A stretch of DNA of 64,000 bases from Pseudomonas sp. GM41(2012) (GCF_000282315.2 NZ_AKJN02000002.1:248001-312000); one strand, 5' to 3'. Shown: positions 38,226-47,282, counted from the first letter of the stretch. Numbers and translations: made by a program. Notes: generated from the letters alone by a model not told the origin.

Positions 38226-38642
38226 ATGGCATCCGCCAACAAGCAGAACAAACGCGCCACTCGCGCCAAAGCCAAGGCCAAGCAGAACCGCACCCAACGG
38301 GCCGCCGCGCCGGTCGAGCTGGACCCGAACGACGATCGCATCGACTTCGAATCGGTGGACCTGACCGACCTGTTCAAAGAAATGATCGACGCGCAAAAGA
38401 TCAGCCAGCAAGCCATGTGCAAGGCCTTTCTTGAACACCCGTTGCTCGCGCTGGTGCTGGAGCAGGAAGGCGAAGAAACAGCGACAGACTTTATCGTCGC
38501 CGCGCTGATCGAATATCGCCAATGGTCCACCGAAGTGGACGAAGCCGGCGCACTGGCGTGGATCGAATCCCCGGCCTTCCAGGCTGACTACGTGGCGGCG
38601 TCCGACGCCATCGCGGCCCAAACACAATCGAAAGCGAACTGA
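38226..38642 (+). CDS. Small hypothetical protein, paralog 1
   Basis: 138 residues. The N-terminus is strongly basic (MASANKQNKRATRAKAKAKQN) and the rest acidic and helical. It is clearly related to the next gene: both begin MAS-NKQ-KRA-RAK-KAKQ and both have an LIEYRQW/LIDYRMW motif followed by AWIESPAF/AWLTDPQF. No known domain is recognised. The basic tail would suit nucleic-acid or ribosome binding, which is inference only. Five bases separate it from paralog 2. Confidence 0.75.
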   Translation: MASANKQNKRATRAKAKAKQNRTQRAAAPVELDPNDDRIDFESVDLTDLFKEMIDAQKISQQAMCKAFLEHPLLALVLEQEGEETATDFIVAALIEYRQWSTEVDEAGALAWIESPAFQADYVAASDAIAAQTQSKAN

Positions 38643-38647
38643 ATTTA

Positions 38648-39100
38648 ATGGCCTCCCTGAACAAGCAACAGAAACGCGCCAAACGCGCCAAGATCAAAGC
38701 CAAGCAAATCAACATCCACGGCCGCAAACCCGCCACGCCGGACGATGACCTGGGCGAAATCGGCGAGCCGATCCCGGAATACACCCTGGCGATGTTCAGC
38801 AAAATGCACGACGCAGAAGCCACCAGCCGCAACGACATGCTGCTGACCTTGCTGTCGAACCTCGCCGGAATCATCAGTGACCATCCAGAACTGCTGGACA
38901 TGGAAAACGCCGACAACGAAGCCATGGCCGCCACTCACCTGGCCGCCGACATGCTGATCGATTACCGCATGTGGGCCGACGGCATGGACCGCGACACCGC
39001 CCAAGCCTGGCTGACGGATCCGCAGTTCATCACTGACTTCGGTACGGCGCTCGACAGCTATCGCGAGTCGCTGGATGCTCAGGAAGAAAAGGCCGAGTAA
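38648..39100 (+). CDS. Small hypothetical protein, paralog 2
   Basis: 150 residues, basic N-terminus (MASLNKQQKRAKRAKIKAKQ) and acidic helical body (ADMLIDYRMWADGMDRDTAQAW). A tandem duplicate of the gene five bases upstream, so probably one operon, which ends at the terminator at 39118. That terminator is present again after vapC. Function unknown. Confidence 0.75.
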   Translation: MASLNKQQKRAKRAKIKAKQINIHGRKPATPDDDLGEIGEPIPEYTLAMFSKMHDAEATSRNDMLLTLLSNLAGIISDHPELLDMENADNEAMAATHLAADMLIDYRMWADGMDRDTAQAWLTDPQFITDFGTALDSYRESLDAQEEKAE

Positions 39101-39117
39101 ACACTCGCCTCAGAAAC

Positions 39118-39159
39118 AAAAACGGCCGCTTGTCATCACTGACAGCGGCCGTTTTTTTG
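39118..39159 (+). terminator. Terminator, first copy of a 42-bp duplicated sequence
   Basis: Stem CGGCCGCT-GTC / GAC-AGCGGCCG (one bulged T) with A and T runs. All 42 bases 39118-39159 recur without change at 39943-39984, on the other side of vapBC. Confidence 0.9.
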
Positions 39160-39282
39160 TGGAAACCGTTCCCAAAGGATCTGCCCCTACCTCTCGTCAG
39201 TGAAAAGGTATATCCCATTGACATATCCCCCTTTAAATCTATTCTTTGGACTCACAACACACCAAAAAAACGGAGGCCAAAA

Positions 39283-39513
39283 ATGGAACAGACCACCCTT
39301 TTCATGAGTAATCGAAGCCAGGCTGTCCGGCTTCCGAAAGCTGTGGCCATGCCAAGCGATGTGAAACGAGTCAACGTAGTCGCCATCGGCAGGGCTCGCA
39401 TCATCACCCCGGCGGACGAAACTTGGGATAGCTGGTTCGATGGAGATGGCGTAAGCGCAGACTTTATGACTGATCGCGACCAACCCTTCGAGCAGGAGCG
39501 TGAGTCGTTCTAA
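39283..39513 (+). CDS. vapB: VapB-type antitoxin
   Basis: 76 residues from ATG 39283 with GGAGG upstream; the open frame reaches back through the terminator but that part is not coding. AbrB/SpoVT-like swapped-hairpin DNA-binding domain: MEQTTLFMSNRSQAVRLPKAV is a typical VapB start. The acidic C-terminal tail (DFMTDRDQPFEQERESF) would bind the toxin. Two copies of an ATATCCC block at 39212-39229, next to a TTGACA, are candidate operator sites for autorepression. Its stop overlaps the vapC start by one base. Confidence 0.9.
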   Translation: MEQTTLFMSNRSQAVRLPKAVAMPSDVKRVNVVAIGRARIITPADETWDSWFDGDGVSADFMTDRDQPFEQERESF

Positions 39514-39920
39514 TGATCAAGTTCATGCTCGATACCAACATCTGCATCTTCACCATCAAAAACAAACCGCAAATCGTAAGAGAAGCTTTCAACCTTCACG
39601 ACGGGCAGTTGTGCATCAGTGCAGTCACGCTGATGGAATTGATCTACGGTGCCGAAAAATCTGCGACTCCCGAAAAGAATCTGGCGGTGGTCGAGAGCTT
39701 CGCAGCACGGCTTGAGGTTTTGCCATTCGACAACGAAGCGGCCGCGCACACAGGAATGATTCGGTCAGAGTTGGCAAGGGCAGGAACACCCATTGGCCCT
39801 TACGACTATATGATTGCGGGACATGCCCGTTCACGTGGGCTCATTGTTGTAACGAATAACCTGCGCGAGTTCGAACGGGTCCCAGGACTACGTGTAGAAG
39901 ACTGGGTTCACCCCACTTGA
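39513..39920 (+). CDS. vapC: VapC-type PIN-domain toxin ribonuclease
   Basis: 135 residues. PIN-domain endoribonuclease; VapC toxins usually cleave initiator tRNA or rRNA loops. The acidic active site can be followed: D7 in MLDTNICIF, Glu in TLMELIYGAEKS, and Asp in GPYDYMIAGHA, with a late acidic residue in NNLREFERVPGL. Full length. It lies in a TAATG overlap with vapB and is followed by the duplicated terminator. The pair forms a self-contained cassette. Confidence 0.93.
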   Translation: MIKFMLDTNICIFTIKNKPQIVREAFNLHDGQLCISAVTLMELIYGAEKSATPEKNLAVVESFAARLEVLPFDNEAAAHTGMIRSELARAGTPIGPYDYMIAGHARSRGLIVVTNNLREFERVPGLRVEDWVHPT

Positions 39921-39942
39921 GTTGGAAATAGCCTACAAAACA

Positions 39943-39984
39943 AAAAACGGCCGCTTGTCATCACTGACAGCGGCCGTTTTTTTG
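39943..39984. terminator. Terminator, second copy of the 42-bp duplicated sequence
   Basis: Identical to 39118-39159 over 42 bases. It serves vapBC on the plus strand and the minus-strand gene whose stop is at 40003. Confidence 0.9.
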
Positions 39985-40002
39985 CAACCTTCAAACCAAC
40001 AA

Positions 40003-40329
40003 TCAGGCAGCAACACCTTCCAGACGCGGGATATCAAAGCCAAGCTTGGCGCTGGCATAGCCCAGTTCGCCTTTGGCGATGGACTGAGCCTTGTAGCCGG
40101 AATTGATCAGGTCCTTCACGTACAGCTTGTTGTAGATGAACATGAACACGAGGTTGCTGAGGCTGAACGTGAAGCAGGCCACCACGAACATGATCGCTGC
40201 CCACTTGAAGTCGCCACGGAACAAGGCCGGGAAAAAGCCAAAGAAAAATACGGTCCACGAGAAGCCGATTGGCGCTTCTTTCATGGCACCGGTATTCGGG
40301 TTTTTGAACACAACCGATGTAAACGCCAT
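40003..40329 (-). CDS. Small membrane protein (DUF2628-like)
   Basis: 108 residues with one long or two close hydrophobic segments (FSWTVFFFGFFPALFRGDFKWAAIMFVVACFTFSLSNLVFMFIYN). The phrase GFSWTVFFFGFFPALFRGD and the following KLYVKDLINSGYKA recall DUF2628-type small membrane proteins. Function unknown. It converges on the vapBC terminator. If the vapBC insertion is removed, it would face the paralog operon across a single shared terminator. Confidence 0.7.
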   Translation of the reverse strand: MAFTSVVFKNPNTGAMKEAPIGFSWTVFFFGFFPALFRGDFKWAAIMFVVACFTFSLSNLVFMFIYNKLYVKDLINSGYKAQSIAKGELGYASAKLGFDIPRLEGVAA

Positions 40330-40709
40330 GCCTGTCTCCTTGATGCCCCAATGGGTTGGCTGAATGGCCGGGCTAGCTCCATGCAGCGCTGATCTGTTCT
40401 ACCGCTTGAACGGCAGGCACACGCAAATGCATCTGTGAACACACCGCAGATGAAGGAGCAGGCAAGAAAGGGTCGGGGGCTTTTAGCCGGGAAGGCTGAG
40501 GGCGTCGAGCAGTCCGTGTCCTGAAACTCCATCGCATCCCGTAACAGCGGGATACACATTCGGCGCAAAGGCTACTATCTCGCCATCATCGTGTCTATCC
40601 GCTTGCTAACCAATCAAGCACCTGAATGAAAGGCAAAAAAAACGACCGCGATCATCTCTGATGGCGGTCGTTTCGGTGCCTCAACATCAATTGGCTTGCG
40701 TCAGATCAT
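40330..40709. other. Intergenic region with terminator for the GABA permease gene
   Basis: 380 bp. The only clear signal is the stem-loop at 40635-40673 (AACGACCGC / GCGGTCGTT) with its uridine run on the minus strand, placed to end the permease transcript. I see no small gene or repeat in the rest. Confidence 0.7.
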
Positions 40710-42101
40710 TCAGCGCGCCAACGCTGCACTCAGCTTCTCGTTGTGACGACGACGCGCTACCAGCACGCCTGCAGCTACCACCAACAGCGCCAGCAGGCCG
40801 GTCGCGAGAATCTCTACGCGATGCGCTTCCTGGAACAGCATGATGGTCAGGGCTGCCACGATGAAAATGATCACCGCGTAGGTCAGGCCCGGGAACAGCC
40901 ACATGCTGAAGGCGATTTTCTCACCGCGAGCCATGCGCTGTTTACGCATACGCAGTTGCGAAATGGCGATTACCAGGTACACCAGCAGCGCGATGGCGCC
41001 GGAGCTGGCCAGCAGGAATTCGAACACGGCGGCCGGGGCCACGTAGTTGGCGAAAACCGCGAGGAACGCAGCGCCGGTGGAGAGCATGACGGCCCAGTAC
41101 GGCGTGCCGCTCTTGTTGGTGCGCTGGGAAACGGCCGGTGCATCACCGCGCTTGCCCAGAGAGAACATCATGCGCGAGGCAGTGTACAGCGCCGAGTTCA
41201 GGCAGCTGGTCACAGCAACCAGTACCACGATGTCGACGATCAGCTTGGCATTCGGGATGCCCATGCGCTCAAGCACGGTTTGGTAGGAGCCGACGGCTGC
41301 CAGTACCGGGTCGTTCCATGGCACCAGGGCCACAACGATGAAGATCGACACGAGGTAGAACAAGCCAATCCGCCAGATCACCGAGTTGGTGGCCTTGGAG
41401 ATTTGCTGGCCAGGGTTCTTCGATTCCGCGGCCGCGATGGTCACGATCTCGGTGCCCATGAAGGAAAACATGGTAGTCAGGATCGCGCCCAACACTGCGC
41501 CCATGCCGTTTGGCAGGAAGCCCTGGGTGTCGAACAGGTGCGAAACGCCGCTGACCTGACTGGTCGGCAGGAAGCCGAAGATCGCCAGAATGCCGAGGCC
41601 GATGAAGCCGATGATCGCCACGACTTTGACCAGGGCGAACCAGAATTCGAATTCACCGTAGTTCTTCACGCTGAACAGGTTCGTCACCGTCAGCAGCAAA
41701 GTGATGATCAAGGTGAAGGCCCAGATCGCCACATTCGGGAACCAGGCGTGCAGGATGGTCGCGGCGGCGTTGGCTTCCAGCGGAATCACCAACACCCAGA
41801 ACCACCAGTAGAGCCAGCCGATGGTGAAACCGGCCCAGTGACCGATCGCGCGATCGGCGTACGTCGAGAAGGAGCCTGTGTCCGGCGAAGCCACGGCCAT
41901 TTCGCCGAGCATGCGCATCACCAGCACCACCAGCATGCCGGCGGCAGCGTAGGCCAACAGAACGGCCGGGCCTGCAGCGGCGATGGCGTGGCCGGAGCCG
42001 ACGAACAGGCCGGCACCGATAACCCCGGCGATCGACAGCATGGTCACATGACGCGGTTTGAGCCCCTGTTCGAGGCCATTGGAGCTTGGGGTACTGCTCA
42101 T
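40710..42101 (-). CDS. gabP: Amino acid permease, GABA permease-like
   Basis: 463 residues with about 12 membrane helices. APC-family proton symporter of the amino-acid transporter group. Conserved segments: MLSIAGVIGAGLFVGSGHAI in helix 1, FSFMGTEIVTIAAAESKNPG near helix 6, and YTASRMMFSLGKRGDAP near helix 8. The closest remembered annotation is GABA permease; other polar amino acids are possible, and no gab catabolic genes are nearby. Closed by the stem-loop at 40635-40673. Confidence 0.75.
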   Translation of the reverse strand: MSSTPSSNGLEQGLKPRHVTMLSIAGVIGAGLFVGSGHAIAAAGPAVLLAYAAAGMLVVLVMRMLGEMAVASPDTGSFSTYADRAIGHWAGFTIGWLYWWFWVLVIPLEANAAATILHAWFPNVAIWAFTLIITLLLTVTNLFSVKNYGEFEFWFALVKVVAIIGFIGLGILAIFGFLPTSQVSGVSHLFDTQGFLPNGMGAVLGAILTTMFSFMGTEIVTIAAAESKNPGQQISKATNSVIWRIGLFYLVSIFIVVALVPWNDPVLAAVGSYQTVLERMGIPNAKLIVDIVVLVAVTSCLNSALYTASRMMFSLGKRGDAPAVSQRTNKSGTPYWAVMLSTGAAFLAVFANYVAPAAVFEFLLASSGAIALLVYLVIAISQLRMRKQRMARGEKIAFSMWLFPGLTYAVIIFIVAALTIMLFQEAHRVEILATGLLALLVVAAGVLVARRRHNEKLSAALAR

Positions 42102-42663
42102 TGAAACTACCTTTGTAAGGAAAAGCGATTACGTCCACCCGGTGTGGCGTTCCTTCTCGTAAAAAGAAACCAACGGGGCGTTCCGTATTCTGCACGCAAT
42201 AATTGCGCCAAAATGTTACAGAACGCCCAAGGATGGGGCTCTCCGCCAGACCGGACAGTTATCGCAAGTCATTGAGATTAATGGCAATTCGCCAGAGCGT
42301 TACCCTGCGACCCACTTTAAGAACGAAACGGCGCACCAGAAACACACCCAAAAATATAGCGACGCACAATAAAAGTGCGGTTCAGGAACGTTTGGCCGGT
42401 TAGCGCTTCCAACCCCCCGCCAAAGCTGGCAACATCGCGCCCTTTTTTGGAACAGCCCCAGCCTTTTTATCGACAGGCAGGGTTCAAACGGCTGTTCGGT
42501 TGATAGCAGCGCGACAGTCTGCTGTACCGATGCGACAACCTGCCACAGGCCACCCGTTTACCGCCCGTAGCGCTGTTGGCTGCCATTCAGACGCTATGCT
42601 AGCTTGGCCGCCTCGCCAGGAAGGCCGCCAACAGCAGGAGCGAAATACTTATGAGGAACGCAC
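42102..42663. other. 562-bp intergenic region between divergent gabP and the ABC importer
   Basis: Control region shared by two divergent transport units. I see no RNA gene, palindromic repeat or supported small ORF. Upstream of 42664 there is a weak purine-rich ribosome site (GCAGGAGCG) some distance from the ATG. Confidence 0.5.
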
Positions 42664-43437
42664 ATGGCTGAGGCCACGCCCGCGCTTGAAATCCGCAACT
42701 TGCACAAACGCTACGGACAGCTTGAGGTGCTCAAAGGCATCTCGCTGACCGCCCGCGACGGCGACGTGATCTCGATCCTGGGTTCTTCCGGTTCCGGCAA
42801 GTCCACCTTCCTTCGCTGCATCAACCTGTTGGAAAACCCGCATCAGGGACAAATCCTGGTGGCCGGCGAAGAACTCAAGCTCAAAGCCGCCAAGAACGGC
42901 GAACTGGTCGCAGCCGACGGCAAGCAGATCAATCGCCTGCGCAGCGAGATCGGTTTTGTGTTTCAAAACTTTAATCTCTGGCCGCACATGAGCGTGCTCG
43001 ACAACATCATCGAAGCGCCGCGCCGCGTACTTGGCCAGAGCAAGGCCGAGGCCATCGAAGTCGCAGAAGCCTTGCTGGCCAAGGTCGGCATCGCTGACAA
43101 ACGCCACGCCTACCCGGCGCAACTCTCCGGCGGCCAGCAACAACGCGCGGCCATTGCCCGCACGTTGGCGATGCAGCCCAAGGTGATCCTGTTCGACGAG
43201 CCCACCTCCGCCCTTGACCCGGAAATGGTCCAGGAAGTACTTAATGTCATCCGCGCATTGGCCGAAGAAGGCCGCACCATGCTGCTGGTCACCCATGAAA
43301 TGGGCTTCGCCCGTCAGGTTTCCAGCGAGGTGGTGTTCCTCCACCAGGGCCTGGTAGAAGAGCAAGGATCGCCACAGCAGGTGTTCGAAAACCCGCTTTC
43401 GGCGCGCTGCAAACAATTCATGTCCAGCAACCGCTAA
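42664..43437 (+). CDS. Polar amino-acid ABC transporter ATPase (HisP-like)
   Basis: 257 residues. Walker A GSSGSGKST, Q-loop FQNFNLWPHM, signature LSGGQQQR and Walker B VILFDEPTSALD are complete, with the H-loop VTHEMGF. The insertion between Walker A and the Q-loop (LKLKAAKNGELVAADGKQINRL) is typical of the HisP/ArtP group for lysine, arginine, ornithine or histidine. It opens a four-gene importer operon followed by a methyltransferase. Confidence 0.95.
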   Translation: MAEATPALEIRNLHKRYGQLEVLKGISLTARDGDVISILGSSGSGKSTFLRCINLLENPHQGQILVAGEELKLKAAKNGELVAADGKQINRLRSEIGFVFQNFNLWPHMSVLDNIIEAPRRVLGQSKAEAIEVAEALLAKVGIADKRHAYPAQLSGGQQQRAAIARTLAMQPKVILFDEPTSALDPEMVQEVLNVIRALAEEGRTMLLVTHEMGFARQVSSEVVFLHQGLVEEQGSPQQVFENPLSARCKQFMSSNR

Positions 43438-43450
43438 CGGAGCTACCCGC

Positions 43451-44197
43451 ATGCAGAACTACAAAAAAATCTTCCTGGCCGCTGCCGTCACCCTGGCCTT
43501 CAGCGCCGGTGCCGCCGCCGAGACCTTGAAGATGGGCATCGAAGCGGCCTACCCACCGTTCAACAACAAAGATGCCAGTGGCAATGTCGTCGGCTTCGAC
43601 AAAGAAATCGGCGACGCCCTGTGCGCCAAGATGAAAGTCGAATGCACCGTGGTTACGTCCGACTGGGACGGCATCATTCCGGCCCTGAACGCCAAGAAGT
43701 TCGACTTCCTGATCTCCTCGATGTCGATCACCGACGAGCGCAAGCAAGCGGTGGACTTCACCGACCCGTACTACTCCAACAAGCTGCAATTCATCGCACC
43801 GAAAAACGTCGATTTCAAAACCGACAAGGCTTCCCTGCAAGGCAAAGTGATCGGTGCACAACGTGCGACCCTCGCTGGCACCTGGCTGGAAGACAACATG
43901 GAAGGCGTTGAAATCAAACTCTACGACACCCAGGAAAACGCCTACCTCGACCTGACCTCCGGTCGTCTGGACGGCATCCTGGCGGACAAGTACGTCAACT
44001 ACGAGTGGCTGAAAAGCGACGCCGGCCGTTCTTATGAGTTCAAAGGCGACCCGGTGGAAGAAAGCGACAAGATCGGTATCGCTGTACGTAAAGGCGATGA
44101 GATTCGTACGAAGCTGAACGCCGCACTGAAAGAAATCGTCGCTGATGGCACCTACAAAAAGATCAACGACAAGTACTTCCCGTTCAGCATCTATTGA
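43451..44197 (+). CDS. Periplasmic basic/polar amino-acid-binding protein
   Basis: 248 residues. A signal peptide (MQNYKKIFLAAAVTLAFSAGAAA) is followed by a family-3 binding fold close to ArgT/HisJ/AotJ: LKMGIEAAYPPFNNKDASG, GFDKEIGDALCAKMKVEC (disulfide-like Cys pair), SSMSITDERKQAVDF and DGILADKYVN. Lys/Arg/Orn or His are the likely ligands. 13 bp after the ATPase gene. Confidence 0.92.
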   Translation: MQNYKKIFLAAAVTLAFSAGAAAETLKMGIEAAYPPFNNKDASGNVVGFDKEIGDALCAKMKVECTVVTSDWDGIIPALNAKKFDFLISSMSITDERKQAVDFTDPYYSNKLQFIAPKNVDFKTDKASLQGKVIGAQRATLAGTWLEDNMEGVEIKLYDTQENAYLDLTSGRLDGILADKYVNYEWLKSDAGRSYEFKGDPVEESDKIGIAVRKGDEIRTKLNAALKEIVADGTYKKINDKYFPFSIY

Positions 44198-44275
44198 TTC
44201 TGACCTGCCGGGCCGGCGCCGTTATTTGACGGCGCCAGTCCTTGGCATTGCCTGCCGCGATTTGAAAAGAAATCC

Positions 44276-44971
44276 ATGACTATCGATCTCTACGGATTCG
44301 GCCCGGCGCTCGCCGCTGGCGCGCTGATGACTGTGAAACTGGCACTCTCGGCCTTGTGCCTGGGGCTGGTGCTCGGTCTGCTCGGCGCCTTGGCCAAGAC
44401 TTCCCCGTACAAGCCGCTGCAATGGCTTGGCGGCACTTATTCAACCCTGGTTCGCGGCATCCCTGAATTGCTCTGGGTGCTGTTGATCTACTTCGGCACG
44501 GTCAACCTGATGCGTGCCCTGGGCGAGTTCTTCGGCAACCCCGACCTCGAACTCAATGCCTTCGCCGCTGGCGTGATTGCGCTGGGGCTGTGCTTCGGCG
44601 CCTACGCCACGGAAGTGTTTCGTGGTGCAATTTTGGCTATCCCCAAAGGTCACCGCGAAGCGGGTGTGGCGTTGGGCCTGTCGAAATTCCGTATCTTCAC
44701 CAAACTGATCATGCCGCAGATGTGGCGCATCGCCCTGCCTGGGCTGGGCAACCTGTTCATGATCCTGATGAAAGACACTGCACTGGTGTCGGTCATCGGC
44801 CTGGAAGAAATCATGCGTCACGCGCAAATCGGCGTGACCGTGTCCAAGCAGCCGTTCACCTTTTATATGGTGGCCGCGTTCATGTACCTGGGCCTGACGG
44901 TTCTCGCCATGACCGGCATGCACTTCATGGAAAAACGCGCCGCTCGCGGCTTCGCGAGGAGCACCCAATGA
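44276..44971 (+). CDS. Amino-acid ABC transporter permease 1 (HisQ-like)
   Basis: 231 residues, about five membrane helices. The EAA loop required for contact with the ATPase is seen in AIPKGHREAGVALGLSKFRIFTKLIMPQ. It starts MTIDLYGFGPALAAGALMT. Its stop overlaps the next permease start (ATGA). Confidence 0.92.
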   Translation: MTIDLYGFGPALAAGALMTVKLALSALCLGLVLGLLGALAKTSPYKPLQWLGGTYSTLVRGIPELLWVLLIYFGTVNLMRALGEFFGNPDLELNAFAAGVIALGLCFGAYATEVFRGAILAIPKGHREAGVALGLSKFRIFTKLIMPQMWRIALPGLGNLFMILMKDTALVSVIGLEEIMRHAQIGVTVSKQPFTFYMVAAFMYLGLTVLAMTGMHFMEKRAARGFARSTQ

Positions 44972-45657
44972 ACTGGGAAGTCATCATCAAGTGGCTGCCG
45001 AAACTGGCTCAGGGCGCGACACTGACCCTGGAACTGGTGGCCATCGCCGTGATCGCCGGTTTGCTGCTGGCGATTCCGCTGGGCATCGCGCGCTCGTCAC
45101 GACTCTGGTACGTGCGGGCATTCCCCTACGGCTACATCTTCTTTTTCCGTGGTACGCCGTTGCTGGTTCAGCTGTTCCTGGTCTACTACGGGCTGGCGCA
45201 GTTCGACGCGATCCGCAACAGCTCGATGTGGCCGTACCTGCGCGATCCGTTCTGGTGCGCCACGGCGACCATGACCTTGCACACCGCGGCCTACATCGCC
45301 GAAATCCTGCGCGGCTCAATCCAGGCGATTCCAAAGGGCGAGATTGAAGCTGCCCGGGCGCTGGGCATGTCCCGGGCCAAAGCGATGTTCTACATTATCC
45401 TGCCCCGCGCAGCCCGCATCGGCCTGCCGGCCTACAGCAACGAAGTCATCCTGATGCTCAAGGCCAGCGCCCTGGCCAGCACCGTGACCTTGCTGGAACT
45501 GACCGGCATGGCCCGCACCATCATTGCCCGGACCTACCTGCCGATTGAAATCTTCTTCGCCGCGGGCATGTTCTATCTGTTGATGGCCTACGTGCTGGTT
45601 CGCGGCTTCAAGCTGCTGGAGCGCTGGCTGCGCGTCGATGCCTGCCAAGGGCGTTGA
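44968..45657 (+). CDS. Amino-acid ABC transporter permease 2 (HisM-like)
   Basis: 229 residues from ATG 44968, overlapping the previous stop; a longer open frame upstream is not used. About five membrane helices, FRGTPLLVQLFLVYYGL after helix 2 and the EAA loop IPKGEIEAARALGMSRAKAMFYIILPR. It pairs with the HisQ-like permease. Its last 20 bases overlap the methyltransferase start. Confidence 0.92.
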   Translation: MNWEVIIKWLPKLAQGATLTLELVAIAVIAGLLLAIPLGIARSSRLWYVRAFPYGYIFFFRGTPLLVQLFLVYYGLAQFDAIRNSSMWPYLRDPFWCATATMTLHTAAYIAEILRGSIQAIPKGEIEAARALGMSRAKAMFYIILPRAARIGLPAYSNEVILMLKASALASTVTLLELTGMARTIIARTYLPIEIFFAAGMFYLLMAYVLVRGFKLLERWLRVDACQGR

Positions 45658-46867
45658 TTCCCACGTGCTGACGGGCGAGGCCCTACTCGCCCGCTTCACG
45701 GCGCTGGATGCTTTTCTGATCGAGCATCAGGCGTTATGGAAGCCTCGTCCGTTTACTCATCTGCGGCTTCCGTGGGAAACGTCCTACCCAGAGTTGTCTG
45801 TATGGCTACGCGGCAGGTCATTGGACGATGCGGAAAATGCTCATAACCAACCTGCTCTTCTGGAGGCGCCGGAGCCATTCGCTTCACTGGCGGCGCTTTC
45901 CCTTGAGCTGAGCGCTGTAGGTGAATTGCCGCCTCATGCACTCGATGTAGCTGGCCATCGGCTGAATGTCGATGTGCCGGGGCGCAAGTGGCAGCAGATC
46001 GAGGCGTTTGCCAGTCGGCTGGAATTTTCTGAGGCGCCGATGCATTGGCTGGATTGGTGTTCAGGCAAAGGACATCTGGGGCGACGCCTGTTACAAACCG
46101 GTCAGCAGCTCACTTGCCTGGAATATGACCCGGCGCTGGTCGCCAGTGGCCAGGCACTCAGTCAGCGTCATCATTTGCATGCGCTTCACGTCGAGCAAGA
46201 CGTGCTCGCGTCCGGTGCTGCCTCTTTATTGAAGGCTGACCACACGCCAGTAGCGCTGCACGCCTGCGGTGATCTTCATGTGCGGCTGATGCAACTCGCG
46301 AGCGCCACCGGTTGCAAGCAGCTGGCCATCGCCCCTTGCTGCTATAACCGGATCAGTGTGAGCGAGTATCAGACGCTCTCCTCTGCGGGTATGCGATCCG
46401 ACCTACAACTATCGCTCGAAGATCTCTCTCTGCCGATGAACGAAACCGTCACCGCCGGCGCTCGCGTCCGACGTCAGCGTGACACTTCCATGGCCCGACG
46501 CCTGGGTTTCGACCTGCTGCAACGGCAACTGCGCGGCGTTGACGAGTACCTGCCCACCCCTTCGCTGCCCAGTGCCTGGCTGGATAAATCCTTTGCCGAT
46601 TACTGCCATCATTTGGCCGCGCTTAAAGAGTTATCCACAATCGAACCGCAAGATTGGCCAGCGCTCGAAGCTACCGGTTGGCAACGACTGGCCGAAGTAC
46701 GCAATCTCGAGCTAGTGCGCGGACTTTTCCGACGCCCTTTGGAGCTTTGGCTGGTACTCGATCGAGCCCTTTTCCTCTCCGAGCAGGGGTATGCGGTTCG
46801 CCTCGGCACCTTCTGCGAAACCTCGCTTACACCGCGTAATTTCCTGATCCTGGCTGAGCGCCCTTAA
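45638..46867 (+). CDS. Class I SAM-dependent methyltransferase
   Basis: 409 residues. The SAM-binding motif I is WLDWCSGKGHLGRRLL near residue 135, followed by an acidic CLEYDPALV. A later cysteine-containing block VALHACGDLH...CKQLAIAPCCYN is similar to the family of methyltransferases with the PCC(Y/H) motif. The substrate is unknown. It begins 20 bp inside the HisM-like gene, so it is translationally coupled to the amino-acid importer; a shared pathway is inference only. Confidence 0.82.
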   Translation: MPAKGVDSHVLTGEALLARFTALDAFLIEHQALWKPRPFTHLRLPWETSYPELSVWLRGRSLDDAENAHNQPALLEAPEPFASLAALSLELSAVGELPPHALDVAGHRLNVDVPGRKWQQIEAFASRLEFSEAPMHWLDWCSGKGHLGRRLLQTGQQLTCLEYDPALVASGQALSQRHHLHALHVEQDVLASGAASLLKADHTPVALHACGDLHVRLMQLASATGCKQLAIAPCCYNRISVSEYQTLSSAGMRSDLQLSLEDLSLPMNETVTAGARVRRQRDTSMARRLGFDLLQRQLRGVDEYLPTPSLPSAWLDKSFADYCHHLAALKELSTIEPQDWPALEATGWQRLAEVRNLELVRGLFRRPLELWLVLDRALFLSEQGYAVRLGTFCETSLTPRNFLILAERP

Positions 46868-47087
46868 AACGCCTCAGCCTGTGGATAACTCTGGGGATGA
46901 AATTATCGTGGATCCAATATATACGGCTGTTTCGGGGCAGAAACACAACTGTTCAATTTTCGTACACCTGTAAAAAAAGCGGGAAAACAGGTATTTGCGA
47001 GCAAATGAGAACGGGTCCACAAATTTGCCTCTAAGCAGGTGCGGTACAGATCCCGTTGTGCATAAGCATTAAGGCAAAACAACATAA

Positions 47088-47282
47088 CGACCTGCGAAAC
47101 CTCAACTATCTTTGCCAAACGCCATATTTTCCTGCGTTCAAACAGCAAGTCCGTTCGGCAACCTGCTGGTGTACCTCGGAGGCGTCGAGAACCTGCCCCC
47201 GTTCTACACGCAAAGCGTGCAAGTGGCGCCCGCGCAAGTGCTGAGTGAGGACCTGATCAACGCGGTTAAAAACGGCGTGTAA
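47088..47282 (+). pseudogene. Remnant of an unidentified gene (C-terminal part only)
   Basis: A 64-codon plus-strand stretch has no start codon and is blocked upstream by a stop, but its last 40 or so codons look like real protein (NLLVYLGGVENLPPFYTQ and then VQVAPAQVLSEDLINAVKNGV). It is followed by a strong GGCCCCGC/GCGGGGCC stem at 47307-47332. This is what a gene that lost its 5' part would look like. I cannot name the family. Confidence 0.45.

Noticed and set aside
46631-46888. Two DnaA-box-like TTATCCACA sequences (46631-46639 and 46880-46888), and two more at 60812 and 60869
   Set aside because: Isolated boxes, partly in coding DNA, without an AT-rich unwinding region, dnaA/dnaN genes or clustering; not an origin.
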